Shown here: one piece after another, positions 1-5,967 of the stretch
Position numbering within the stretch: position 1 is the first letter of the stretch
Layout: each line of letters opens with the position of its first letter
Assembly (NCBI GenBank): GCA_019348095.1
Contig: JAHWKC010000152.1
Location: forward strand, 1-5,967
From: Pseudomonadota bacterium
GTDB taxonomy: Bacteria > Pseudomonadota > Gammaproteobacteria > Xanthomonadales > Xanthomonadaceae
Reading direction: 5' to 3'
Length of the DNA: 5,967 bases
Notes under the pieces: generated by a model
Database searches by the model: none
Seen by the model: the letters and a program-made list of their open reading frames with translations, nothing else
What the model was told of the DNA's origin: nothing
Translations under genes and position numbers: made by a program

Positions 1-339
1 CTGCGCCCGCTGCGTGGTGAGCCGCGGCTCGGCCGGCGTCAGGGCGACGGGAGCGCGACGCGGGGCCCGGTCGGTCAGCACGCCGAGCACCGCCGCGGAC
101 AGGTCGGCCGGCGAGACCGTGCGGCCCTGCCGGCTCGGCACGACGACGGGGGTGCCGCTCGACACGTCGAAGGTCGCGTTGCGGGCGGGCTCCCCGACGC
201 CGCGCAGTCCCCGGGCCACCGCGGCGTGCAGGGCGGCCGGGTCGAGCCGAGGGACCAGCTCACCCTCGTCGTCGGCCACGACGGTCAGCGCTGTGGCGAT
301 GGCCCGCGGCGGGACGGCCAGCTCCTTGCCGCCTGCATC
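1..339 (-). CDS. VanW / peptidoglycan-binding-type protein fragment (internal piece, both ends missing)
   Basis: The minus strand encodes about 113 residues in the open frame that continues from the transporter upstream. After a GKELAVPPRAIATAL opening, the piece shows D-G-E-L-x-P-R-L-D, then an alanine-rich helix, an ATFDVSSGTPVVVPSRQGR stretch and a closing P-x-L-T-T. This pattern (a buried strand ending in 'vvps..G', followed by a helix and a 'P..TT' run) is what I recall of the putative peptidoglycan-binding repeats that precede the VanW domain in actinobacterial cell-wall proteins. No signal peptide, start or stop is visible; the piece enters by an abrupt join near base 339 and leaves the window at base 1. 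It has no sensible relation to the EamA and transporter pieces in the same frame. Family call is moderate; that it is a foreign fragment is more certain. Confidence 0.6.
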
Positions 340-477
340 GAGCAGGACGGGCGCGGCGACGAGGAAGCGCAGCGCCGACAGCCAGGCCGGGTCGAGCCAG
401 CCGAGCGCCAGCTTGGAGAGCGGCACCGACAGGCCCCACAGCAGCCCGGCCGCGGTCAACGCGCCGAGAGCGCCGCG
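340..477 (-). CDS. EamA/DMT-family transporter, N-terminal fragment only
   Basis: About 46 residues read as the start of a drug/metabolite-type (EamA) permease: an alanine-rich first membrane helix ending in the signature LLWGLSVPLSKLAL, then a D-P-A-W-L-S-A-L-R-F-L loop and the beginning of the second helix (VAAPVLL). The W-G and the P-x-x-L-x-x-x-R-F pattern are the most diagnostic parts of this family's N-terminus. A full EamA protein is about 280-300 residues with ten helices, so roughly 85% is absent. The piece has no start codon of its own: it follows a winged-helix fragment without a stop and passes at about base 339 into an unrelated soluble domain. I read it as one segment of a chimeric join, probably actinobacterial in origin. 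No function can be expected from it as it stands. Confidence 0.7.
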
Positions 478-579
478 GCGGGCGATGAGCTCGGTGCGGG
501 TCACCACGCGCCCCGGGGACTCCATCAGCCGCTGCAGCAGCAGCGCCTCCTCCCAGCTGACGTCGAACGAACGCCCCGC
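478..579 (-). CDS. Winged-helix (OmpR-type response regulator) DNA-binding domain fragment
   Basis: About 34 residues fit the centre of a Trans_reg_C winged-helix domain: a short strand (RSFDVS), the helix WEEALLLQRLMESPGRVV and then TRTELIARR. In OmpR/PhoB-type regulators the equivalent stretch reads 'L-T-x-x-E-x-x-L-L-x-x-L-x-x-x-P-G-x-V-V-x-R-x-x-L', and the P-G-R-V-V-T-R-x-x-L match is good. The recognition helix and wing that should follow are missing, as are the receiver domain and the first part of the effector domain. It lies in the same frame between the truncated MFS transporter and an EamA fragment, with no stop or start at either edge. A DNA-binding helix after membrane helix 12 of a transporter makes no structural sense, so this is best read as a foreign fragment. 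Confidence 0.55.
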
Positions 580-1773
580 CAGCGACACCTGCTGCGCCAT
601 CGCCGCGAAACCGCTGGCCTGGCCCATTCGCGCCGGCTCGACCTGGGCGTAGACGATCGCGTTGAGGCTGGTGAACTGGAGCGAGCGGAAACAGCCACTG
701 ACCAGCAGCACCCCGACGATCAGCGGATACGGCGTCTCCGCGCGGAACAATCCGAAGCCGCACAACAGCAGCGAGGCGAGCAAGGCGTTGGCCACCAGCA
801 CCGGCCGGAACCCGAACCGATGAAGAACGCGCGCGGCGATGGTCTTCATGAACATCGCCCCGACCGCGGAGGTGAAGGTCAGCAGGCCAGACTGCAGCGG
901 CGTCAGGCCGAAACTCAACTGCAGCATCAGCGGCAGCAGGAACGGGGTCGCGCCGATGCCGATGCGGAACAGCGAGCCGCCCAGCACGCCGATGCGGAAC
1001 GTCGACAGCCTCAACAGCCCCAGGTCGATCAGCGGGTGGGCGTGGCGACGGGCGTGGCCGACGTACAGGCCCAGCGCCGCCAGGCCGACCAGCAGACAGA
1101 CCAGCGCCAGCGAGGTGCTCACCAGGTGCCGGCCGAGGGTCGAGAACCCAAAGATCGTCAGCGCCAACCCGGTTGCCGACAGGCCGAAGCCGCGCCAGTC
1201 CAGCGGCTTTACCTGCTGCCGCAGCAACGGGATGTGGCGCCAGGCCAGGTATATGCCGAGCAGCCCGATCGGCAGGTTGATCAGGAAGATGAAACGCCAG
1301 TTGCCGTAGGTGGTGATCAGGCCGCCCAGCACCGGCCCCAGCACCGGCCCCAGCAGCGCCGGAATGGTCAGCCAGCTCAGGGCCTGCACCAGTTGCGACT
1401 TGGGTACCGTGCGCAGCAGCACCAGCCGCCCCACCGGCACCATCATCGCCCCGCCCATGCCCTGCAGGAAGCGCGCGGCGACCAGACTGCCCAACGAGCC
1501 GGCCGCCGCGCAGCCCAGCGAGCCGAGCAGGAACACCGCGATCGCGGCCATGAACGTCGGCCGCGCCCCGAAGCGATCCGCCACCCAGCCGCTGACCGGA
1601 ATGAACACCGCCAACGCCAGCATGTAGATGATCAGCGCCAGTTGCAGCGCCACCGCCTCCACCCCCAGGTCGCGTGCGATCACCGGCAGCGAGGTGGTGA
1701 TCGCGGTGGAATCCATGTTCTCGATGAACAACGCGGTCGCGACGATCAGCGGCAGCAGGCGTTCGCGTCTCAC
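580..1773 (-). CDS. DHA2/EmrB-type MFS drug:H+ antiporter, C-terminally truncated
   Basis: The gene encodes a cytoplasmic-membrane proton-driven exporter of the 14-helix DHA2 family; the substrate cannot be told from sequence. Residues 1-398 fit the family. The TM1 signature ENMDSTAITTSLPVIARDL lies at 18-36, motif A (SGWVADRFGARP) at 61-72, R101-F-L-Q-G-M-G-G in TM4, and motif C (GPVLGPVLGG) at 142-151. After about residue 250 come the second-half helices, ending in CFRSLQFTSLN (361-371) and GFAAMAQQVSL (388-398). The family then expects 'SLGVA...' and about 70-80 more residues (TM13-14); here the sequence changes to unrelated domains at about base 579, while the frame stays open to base 1. 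The GTG at 1771-1773 is the first possible start after an in-frame stop at 1792-1794, and homologues begin in the same way. Its Shine-Dalgarno is weak. It lies downstream of rhlE behind a terminator, so it is probably transcribed separately. Confidence 0.88.
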
Positions 1774-1821
1774 CGGTGGTGCAGGGTCCTGTCAGGAAAC
1801 AAGGGCGCTATTTTCGCTGGC

Positions 1822-1858
1822 CGGTGCGTTGGCCGGCGTGAGCGGAACCAACGCACCG
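1822..1858. promoter_or_regulatory. 11-bp inverted repeat upstream of the MFS gene, candidate operator
   Basis: CGGTGCGTTGG (1822-1832) is matched perfectly by its reverse complement CCAACGCACCG (1848-1858), with 15 bases between the arms. The inner edge lies about 50 bases upstream of the transporter's GTG start. Perfect, widely spaced arms just ahead of a drug-efflux gene fit an operator for a TetR- or MarR-type repressor, but no regulator gene is in the window. No U-run follows on either strand, which argues against a terminator. I could not identify a convincing -35/-10 pair beside it. The function is inference; the repeat itself is directly visible. Confidence 0.45.
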
Positions 1859-1960
1859 TTTGCGGCCGCCGGCATGGGCGCAGCGATGCCGTGTGCAGGG
1901 GCCGTCGAACCAAGCTCAAAGCGGTTCGGGCGAGGTCGACGTGGCGGATGATGCACTCGC

Positions 1961-1994
1961 AAAAACAGGAAGGGCCGGCAATGCCGGCCCTTCC
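1961..1994 (-). terminator. Intrinsic (Rho-independent) terminator of rhlE
   Basis: On the minus strand, 24 bases past the rhlE stop, a perfect 12-bp stem (arms 1983-1994 and 1968-1979, GGAAGGGCCGGC and its complement) closes a 3-base loop and is followed by TG and then five T (the A-run at 1961-1965). It separates the helicase transcript from the transporter gene downstream. Confidence 0.93.
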
Positions 1995-2017
1995 GTTGTA
2001 CCCCGGACCAGCTGCGG

Positions 2018-3370
2018 TCAGCTGGCGGTGGAGCCGCTGCGCGATCCCGAGCCGGTGCGCCCACCCGGGCCGCCGCCGCGGCGCTGCGGGCCGGCATGCG
2101 CATGGCGCGGCGCCGGCTGGCCATGCGGGCGGTGCGCCGGCTTGCGCGGACCAGCATTGCCGCCGGGGCGACCGCCCGGGCCGCGCGGATTGGCGCCGCG
2201 GGCGCCCGGTGCATCCGAGCCCATCCTGATCGGACGGGTCGGAGCGAAGCCTTCGATCACTTCCATCACGATGTCGTCCTTGAGGATGCGCTGGATCTGG
2301 CGCAGCAGGCCGCCCTCGTCGGGCGAGACCAGCGACAGGGCCTCGCCGGTGGCGCCGTTGCGGCCGGTGCGGCCGATGCGGTGCACGTAGTCCTCGGCGA
2401 CCATCGGCAGGTCGAAGTTGATCACCAGCGGCAGGTTGGGGATATCCAGGCCGCGCGCGGCGACGTCGGTGGCGACCAGCACCCGGGCCTTGTTGGCCTT
2501 GAATGCGTTGAGCGCCTTCTGCCGCTGCGCCTGGCTCTTGTTGCCGTGGATCGCGACCGACTTCAGGCCGGCGGCCTCGAGCTGCTCGGACAGGCGGTTG
2601 CAACCGTGCTTGGTGCGGCCGAATACCAGCACGCGGTCGTTCGGCCGCGCGGCCAGGATCTCGATCAGCAGGTCGCGCTTGCGGCCGCCGTCGACCGGAT
2701 GGGCCTTGTGCGCGATGGTGTCGACGACCAGGTTGCGGGCAGCGATCTGCACCTGCTGCGGCTGGCGCATGAACTCCAGCGCGAGCTGCTTGAGCTGGGC
2801 CTCGAAGGTGGCCGAGAACAGCAGCGTCTGGCGCTGCGTCGGCACCCGGCCGAGGATGCGCTTGATCGCCGGCAGGAAGCCCATGTCGAGCATGCGGTCG
2901 GCCTCGTCCATGACCAGGATCTCGATCGCGTCGAGCTTGGCGGTGCCGCGCTCCATGTGGTCGATCAGCCGGCCCGGGGTGGCCACCAGCACGTCGACGC
3001 CACGACGCAGCATGTCGGTCTGCGGGCCCATGCCGGCGCCGCCATAGATCGCGCAGATGTTCATGCGCAGGTACTTGGCGTAGCCGCGCAGGCTCTCGTT
3101 GACCTGCACCGCCAGCTCGCGGGTCGGCACCAGGATCAGCGCGCGCGGCTTGCGTGGGCCGTTGACGCCGGTCTGCTTGGCCAGCAGGTTCAGCAGCGGC
3201 AGGCCGAACGCGCCGGTCTTGCCGGTACCGGTCTGGGCGCCGCCGAGCAGGTCATGGCCGGCCAGGATCAGCGGAATGGCCTCGGACTGGATCGGGGTGG
3301 GGGTGTTGTAGTTCTGTTCGGTGAGCGCGCGCAGCACCGCGGGCGCAAGCCCGAGCGATTCAAAAGACAT
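2018..3370 (-). CDS. rhlE: DEAD-box ATP-dependent RNA helicase, RhlE type
   Basis: This is a complete 450-residue cytoplasmic RNA helicase that uses ATP to unwind or remodel RNA; RhlE proteins act in ribosome assembly and RNA turnover, often at low temperature. All core motifs are present: F3 with the Q motif TPTPIQSEAIP (23-33), motif I AQTGTGKT (45-52), Ia PTREL (82-86), Ib TPGR (131-134), II DEAD (155-158), III SAT (186-188), IV VLVFGRTK (247-254), V ATDVAARGLDI (300-310) and VI HRIGRTGR (330-337). The opening MSFESLGL and the overall spacing are typical of RhlE rather than DbpA, SrmB or DeaD. From about residue 384 a Gly/Arg/Pro-rich basic tail of some 67 residues follows, as expected for added RNA affinity. 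The ATG is supported by a GGAG seven bases upstream. It is divergent from the peptidase gene and ends in a strong terminator. Catalytically it looks intact. Confidence 0.96.
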   Translation of the reverse strand: MSFESLGLAPAVLRALTEQNYNTPTPIQSEAIPLILAGHDLLGGAQTGTGKTGAFGLPLLNLLAKQTGVNGPRKPRALILVPTRELAVQVNESLRGYAKYLRMNICAIYGGAGMGPQTDMLRRGVDVLVATPGRLIDHMERGTAKLDAIEILVMDEADRMLDMGFLPAIKRILGRVPTQRQTLLFSATFEAQLKQLALEFMRQPQQVQIAARNLVVDTIAHKAHPVDGGRKRDLLIEILAARPNDRVLVFGRTKHGCNRLSEQLEAAGLKSVAIHGNKSQAQRQKALNAFKANKARVLVATDVAARGLDIPNLPLVINFDLPMVAEDYVHRIGRTGRNGATGEALSLVSPDEGGLLRQIQRILKDDIVMEVIEGFAPTRPIRMGSDAPGARGANPRGPGGRPGGNAGPRKPAHRPHGQPAPRHAHAGPQRRGGGPGGRTGSGSRSGSTAS

Positions 3371-3377
3371 GTTGGAA

Positions 3378-3381
3378 CTCC
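3378..3381 (-). promoter_or_regulatory. Ribosome binding site of rhlE
   Basis: On the minus strand GGAG lies seven bases before the ATG at 3368-3370, an ideal spacing, and fixes the start of the helicase. I found no persuasive sigma-70 promoter in the 100 bases upstream; the AT-rich TTAAAAAT at about 3450-3457 is the only -10-like patch. Confidence 0.7.
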
Positions 3382-3740
3382 AAGTAGTGGATCCGCGGTT
3401 GAGGCGGAGTAACCCGGAGCGTTCCCTTGAACCGCGCTGCGAGTAATCGATTTTTAACGGTGCCGGATGCTCCGGACCGTGTCGGCGCTACGAAAGACGT
3501 GCGGGATAGGTCGCATTGAGAAGTCCGTACGCGGCCAACGGGGTGTCGGTCCGGAAGTGCGGGTTCGTGATCGTGGAAGATCGGGCAATGCGACCAGGCA
3601 AGCTGGGAAAACGTACCCCTTGCGGGGAGGCAGCCGTGCGCTGAACGGGCGAATCGTACGCGAACGGCTGGGGCTGCGCCAGCGGCGCCTGGGCAGGATG
3701 TTCAGGAAGGGAGCTGCTGTCGGGCGATCCGCATGCAAAA

Positions 3741-3834
3741 GCAAATCCCCCCTGCCCCCCCTTTTCCAAAGGGGGGAACTGCACGGCGGTCGTTGCCCCC
3801 CTCCTTTGGAAAAGGAGGGCTGGGGAGCATTTGC
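3741..3834. repeat. Compound palindromic extragenic element (AAATCCCCC type)
   Basis: The element starts with GCAAATCCCCCC and ends with the inverted GGGGAGCATTTGC, so its outer ends match over GCAAAT/ATTTGC with partial pairing inward. Each half contains its own perfect 9-bp hairpin: CCCCCCTTT (3756-3764) with AAAGGGGGG (3768-3776) around a TCC loop, and CCCTCCTTT (3799-3807) with AAAGGAGGG (3811-3819) around a GGA loop. The centre (GCACGGCGGTCGTTGC) is short. The two halves are imperfect inverted copies of one unit, giving a cruciform-capable structure like a REP/BIME pair or a small MITE. From memory, similar 'CAAATCCCCCC...TTTTTCAAAGGGGGG' units are scattered between genes in Xanthomonadaceae and some other bacteria. 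No transposase is present. Confidence 0.75.
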
Positions 3835-4016
3835 ACTTTGCCTCTGCCCCTCCCCCTCCCCATTGAATCAGCGAACTGGCCGGGCCCCATGAACGGCCTA
3901 CCCGATCTGTGCGCCGCCACCGCCAGGGCATGACCTTCGACACCCCCTGCCCTCGCGGATGCCGTCTAAGGTGGCCGGTGCGCCCGTGTTCCGGGTTCCA
4001 ACCCCGCCTCAATGCC

Positions 4017-4020
4017 GGAG
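4017..4020 (+). promoter_or_regulatory. Ribosome binding site deciding a TTG start
   Basis: GGAG lies eight bases ahead of the TTG at 4029-4031. The nearby ATG at 4012 is in another frame and stops after six codons, and the first in-frame ATG (4077) would remove the lipoprotein signal, so the TTG is the best start for the peptidase. Confidence 0.7.
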
Positions 4021-4028
4021 TCCCTGAC

Positions 4029-5642
4029 TTGAACAAGCCCAAGATCCTGCTGCTGTCCCTCGCCGTCGCCACCGTCATGGCCGGTTGCAACCGCGACGAC
4101 GCCGCGTCCGCCGACGCAGGTGCTCCCGCTGCCGACGAGGCCCGCTTCACCATCGATGAAAGCGCGTTGCCGCCGGTCAACCGGTTCGCCCAGAGCGACA
4201 TCGACGCGAGCGTCGATGCCTGCTCGGACTTCGGCAACTACGTCAACGGCAAATGGCTCGCCGCCAACGACATTCCCGGCGACCGCACCTCCTGGGGCGC
4301 GTTCGAAATGCTCGACGAGCGCTCCAACACGATCCAGCGCCAGCTCGCCGAACAGGCCGCGGCGATGGAGGATGCCAGCGGCGTCGAGAAGATCGTCGGC
4401 GACCTCTGGGCCACCGGCATGGACGAGGCCGCGGTGAACGAGCAGGGCCTGGCGCCACTGCAGCCGAGGCTGGACGCGATCGCCGCGATCGACGGCCGCG
4501 ATGCACTGGCCGAGTACCTGCGCACCAGCGCATCGACCGGCACCAACGTGCTGTTCGGCTTCTACGCCGGCCCGGACTTCAAGGACTCCGAGAGCAACAT
4601 CGCGTACGCCATGCAGGGCGGTCTGGGCCTGCCCGACAAGACCTACTACACCGACCCCGACAAGGCCGACGACCTCGCCGCCTACCAGGCGCACGTCGCC
4701 AAGGTGCTGGAGCTGTCCGGCGTGCCGGCCGACAAGGCGGCGACGCAGGCCGAAAACGTCGTTGCACTGGAGACGCGCCTGGCCGAAGCCTCCAAATCGC
4801 GGGTCGAACTCTCGCGCGACGCCGAGCTGCGCTACAACCCGGTGTCGCTGGAGCAGGCCGATGAGCTGACGCCGAATTTCTCCTGGACCAGGTTCTTCGA
4901 CTCCCAGGGCGTGGAAGCGCCGGAGATGTTCTCGCTCGCGATTCCGGCGTTCCACCAGGAGGTCAGCGAAATGCTGGCCGACGTGCCGGTCGAGCAGTGG
5001 CGCAGCTATCTGCGTTTCCGCACGATCGACCGCGCCGCGCCGTACCTGTCCGAAGCGTTCGTGCAGGAGAACTACGACTTCTACGGCAAGACCCTGCGCG
5101 GCCAGAAGGAAATCCAGCCGCGCTGGAAGCGCACCCTGTCGACCATCGGCGGCCAGACCGGCGAGGCGCTCGGGCAGATGTACGTCGACGTGGCGTTCTC
5201 GCCCGAGTCCAAGGCGCGCATGGAGGAGCTCGTCGAAAACCTCAGCGTGGCGCTGAAGGAGCGCATCCAGAACCTGGAGTGGATGGGCGAGGAGACCAAG
5301 GAAAAGGCGCTCGAGAAGTGGGCCAGCTTCACCCCCAAGATCGGCTATCCCGACAAGTGGCGTGACTGGAGCGGGCTGGAGACCGACCGCGACAGCTACC
5401 TGGGCAACGTGCTGGCGGCCAACGAGTTCAACTACCGCTGGAACATCGGCAAGATCGGCCAGCCGGTCGACAAGACCGAATGGGGCATGAGCCCGCAGAC
5501 GGTCAACGCCTACTACCGCTCCAGCGCCAACGAGATCGTATTCCCGGCCGCGATCCTGCAGCCGCCGTTCTTCGACCCGGACGCCGACGAGGCGCTCAAC
5601 TACGGCGGCATCGGCGCGGTCATCGGCCACGAGATCGGCCAC
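4029..5642 (+). CDS. M13-family zinc metallopeptidase lipoprotein (neprilysin/PepO-like), C-terminally truncated
   Basis: M13 peptidases are zinc endopeptidases that cut short peptides; this one is predicted to be a lipoprotein facing the periplasm. Residues 1-20 form a lipoprotein signal: N-K-P-K, a leucine-rich stretch, then the lipobox VMAGC with Cys20; Asn at +2 suggests sorting to the outer membrane. The mature N-terminal domain shows the family opening C-x-D-F-G-N-Y-V-N-G-K-W (65-76), the loop GLGLPDKTYYTD, and late in the domain the substrate-binding motif NAYY (493-496) followed by NEIVFPAAILQPPFF. The catalytic domain begins at LNYGGIGAVIGHEIGH, with the zinc site HEIGH at 534-538. 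The family expects 'AFDDQG' next and about 150 more residues, including the third zinc ligand in ENxAD and the C-terminal W. Here the match stops directly after HEIGH, although the frame stays open to the window end. As written it would be inactive. Confidence 0.9.
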
Positions 5643-5967
5643 CGCTGGCACCGGCTCGAGAGATTCGGCCGGGACGTCGGCCACCTCCTCCGGCGCCACC
5701 GTCCCCACCGCCTCGGGTTCCTTCTCGCCGACGCCGGCACCCGCCTCGCTGCCGTTGCCGTTGCCGTTGCCGTTGCTCTCGGCGACCCGCCGGACCCCCG
5801 CGCCCGGGCGGGCGCCGGTCAGCCCGGCGTCCCTCGCCGCCGACAGCTCGCTCTCGAGCTCTTCGATGCTGGGCTCGGAACGAGCGCCGGCCCGCAGCGC
5901 CGCGGTCGCTGCCGCCGCCCGGGCCTCGACCTCGGCCACGCTGAGCTCACGCGTCGCCTCGTCGAGC
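5643..5967 (-). CDS. Unidentified Ala/Glu/Gly-rich protein fragment of actinobacterial style
   Basis: After the peptidase breaks off, the sense-looking frame switches to the minus strand, entering from beyond the window edge. It reads L-D-E-A-T-R-E-L-S-V-A-E-V-E-A-R, an alanine-rich helix, PSIEELESELSAARDAGLTG (likely coiled coil), then a linker with four Asn-Gly repeats and an acidic, Pro/Val/Glu-rich tail (EKEPEAVGTVAPEEVADVP) up to about base 5650. The GTG at 5937-5939 is a possible start, but the coding character continues upstream, so the start may lie outside. Below about base 5643 the same frame only reads antisense to the peptidase, so the true C-terminus is not present. I do not recognise a family; the composition suggests a disordered linker or tail region. 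The alternative, that this is a plus-strand extension of the peptidase, gives Arg/Pro/His-rich text with no family match. Confidence 0.45.
5751..5774. repeat. Four tandem copies of a 6-bp repeat (GCCGTT)
   Basis: GCCGTT occurs four times in perfect tandem; on the minus strand the unit GGCAAC encodes Asn-Gly repeats in a likely flexible linker. Perfect hexamers of this kind are prone to copy-number slippage, which here would change linker length without shifting frame. Confidence 0.8.

Larger units (their letters stand above)
3371..4028. other. Intergenic region between divergent rhlE and M13 peptidase gene
   Basis: These 658 bases hold no ORF that I can assign to a family. Frames that stay open here owe it to high GC, and the longest ones pass through the palindromic element at 3741-3834, whose translation gives proline/glycine-rich low-complexity text. 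The region must contain the promoters of both flanking genes. Apart from the palindromic element and a C/T-rich tract just after it (about 3841-3864, ending near CCCCATTG), nothing recognisable is seen: no tRNA, riboswitch, or insertion-sequence ends. Confidence 0.6.

Noticed and set aside
1329..1353. Tandem 12-bp repeat inside the transporter gene
   Set aside because: It encodes the doubled GPVL of motif C (GPVLGPVLGG), which is normal for the family.
1..1773. Natural multi-domain MFS–winged-helix–EamA–VanW fusion protein
   Set aside because: The frame is open throughout, but each module is cut mid-fold, topology would be nonsensical, and the pieces look taxonomically different from the transporter.
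226..2229. Plus-strand open frame of 667 codons
   Set aside because: It runs antisense to the transporter and its neighbours, crosses the terminator and the helicase end, and its translation is Gln/Arg-rich low-complexity text without any domain: a high-GC shadow.
2096..3412. Plus-strand open frame of 438 codons antisense to the helicase
   Set aside because: The helicase on the other strand has every DEAD-box motif; the antisense translation is Gln/Ala/Arg/Leu-rich without motifs.
3459..3478. Small inverted repeat CCGGA-TGC-TCCGG upstream of rhlE
   Set aside because: Only five perfect pairs, a bulge beyond them and no T-run on either strand; not a credible terminator or operator.
3580..3660. 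Possible riboswitch-like G-rich segment before the peptidase
   Set aside because: I compared it with remembered c-di-GMP, TPP and cobalamin cores and found no matching conserved blocks; it is also over 350 bases from the peptidase start.
3467..4237. Overlapping ORFs on both strands in the intergenic region
   Set aside because: Their longest versions run through the palindromic element, giving the Pro/Leu/Glu/Gly text that such repeats produce in any genome, and one overlaps the peptidase start. No family match or ribosome binding site.
3966..5939. Minus-strand open frame of 657 codons
   Set aside because: Only the first 100 or so codons (down to about 5643) look coding. The rest is exactly antisense to the well-matched M13 peptidase and crosses the suspected join.

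Overview
The middle of this window (about bases 580-5642) reads as a coherent stretch of a high-GC gammaproteobacterium, most likely Xanthomonadaceae of the Lysobacter/Luteimonas kind. Family-level placement is inference from protein style, codon use and an AAATCCCCC-type extragenic palindrome. It holds three genes: a DHA2/EmrB-type major facilitator drug transporter (minus strand, 3' end missing), a complete RhlE-type DEAD-box RNA helicase (minus strand), and the first three quarters of an M13 (neprilysin/PepO family) metallopeptidase lipoprotein (plus strand, 3' end missing).

Layout: the helicase has a clear Shine-Dalgarno and ends in a textbook intrinsic terminator, so the transporter downstream of it on the same strand is a separate transcription unit. 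The transporter has its own 244-base leader, which carries an 11-bp inverted repeat that could be an operator. The helicase and the peptidase are divergent, separated by 658 bases without a convincing gene; this gap contains a roughly 94-base palindromic element built from two 9-bp G/C-run hairpins. The peptidase starts at a TTG codon and opens with a lipoprotein signal.

Both ends look foreign to the middle. At about base 579 the transporter stops matching its family before its last membrane segments. The same open frame then runs, in order, through a piece of winged-helix response-regulator domain, the N-terminal piece of an EamA/DMT transporter, and a VanW/peptidoglycan-binding-like segment that leaves the window at base 1. 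At about base 5643 the peptidase breaks off directly after its HEIGH zinc motif, and the remaining 325 bases read best on the opposite strand as an Ala/Glu/Gly-rich protein of actinobacterial style. The simplest explanation is a chimeric contig, probably a metagenomic assembly with actinobacterial fragments joined to both ends, not a natural fusion. No operon or pathway links the three core genes, and I see no convincing new defence, mobile or biosynthetic system. The points most worth checking are the chimeric joins, the palindromic element and the candidate operator.
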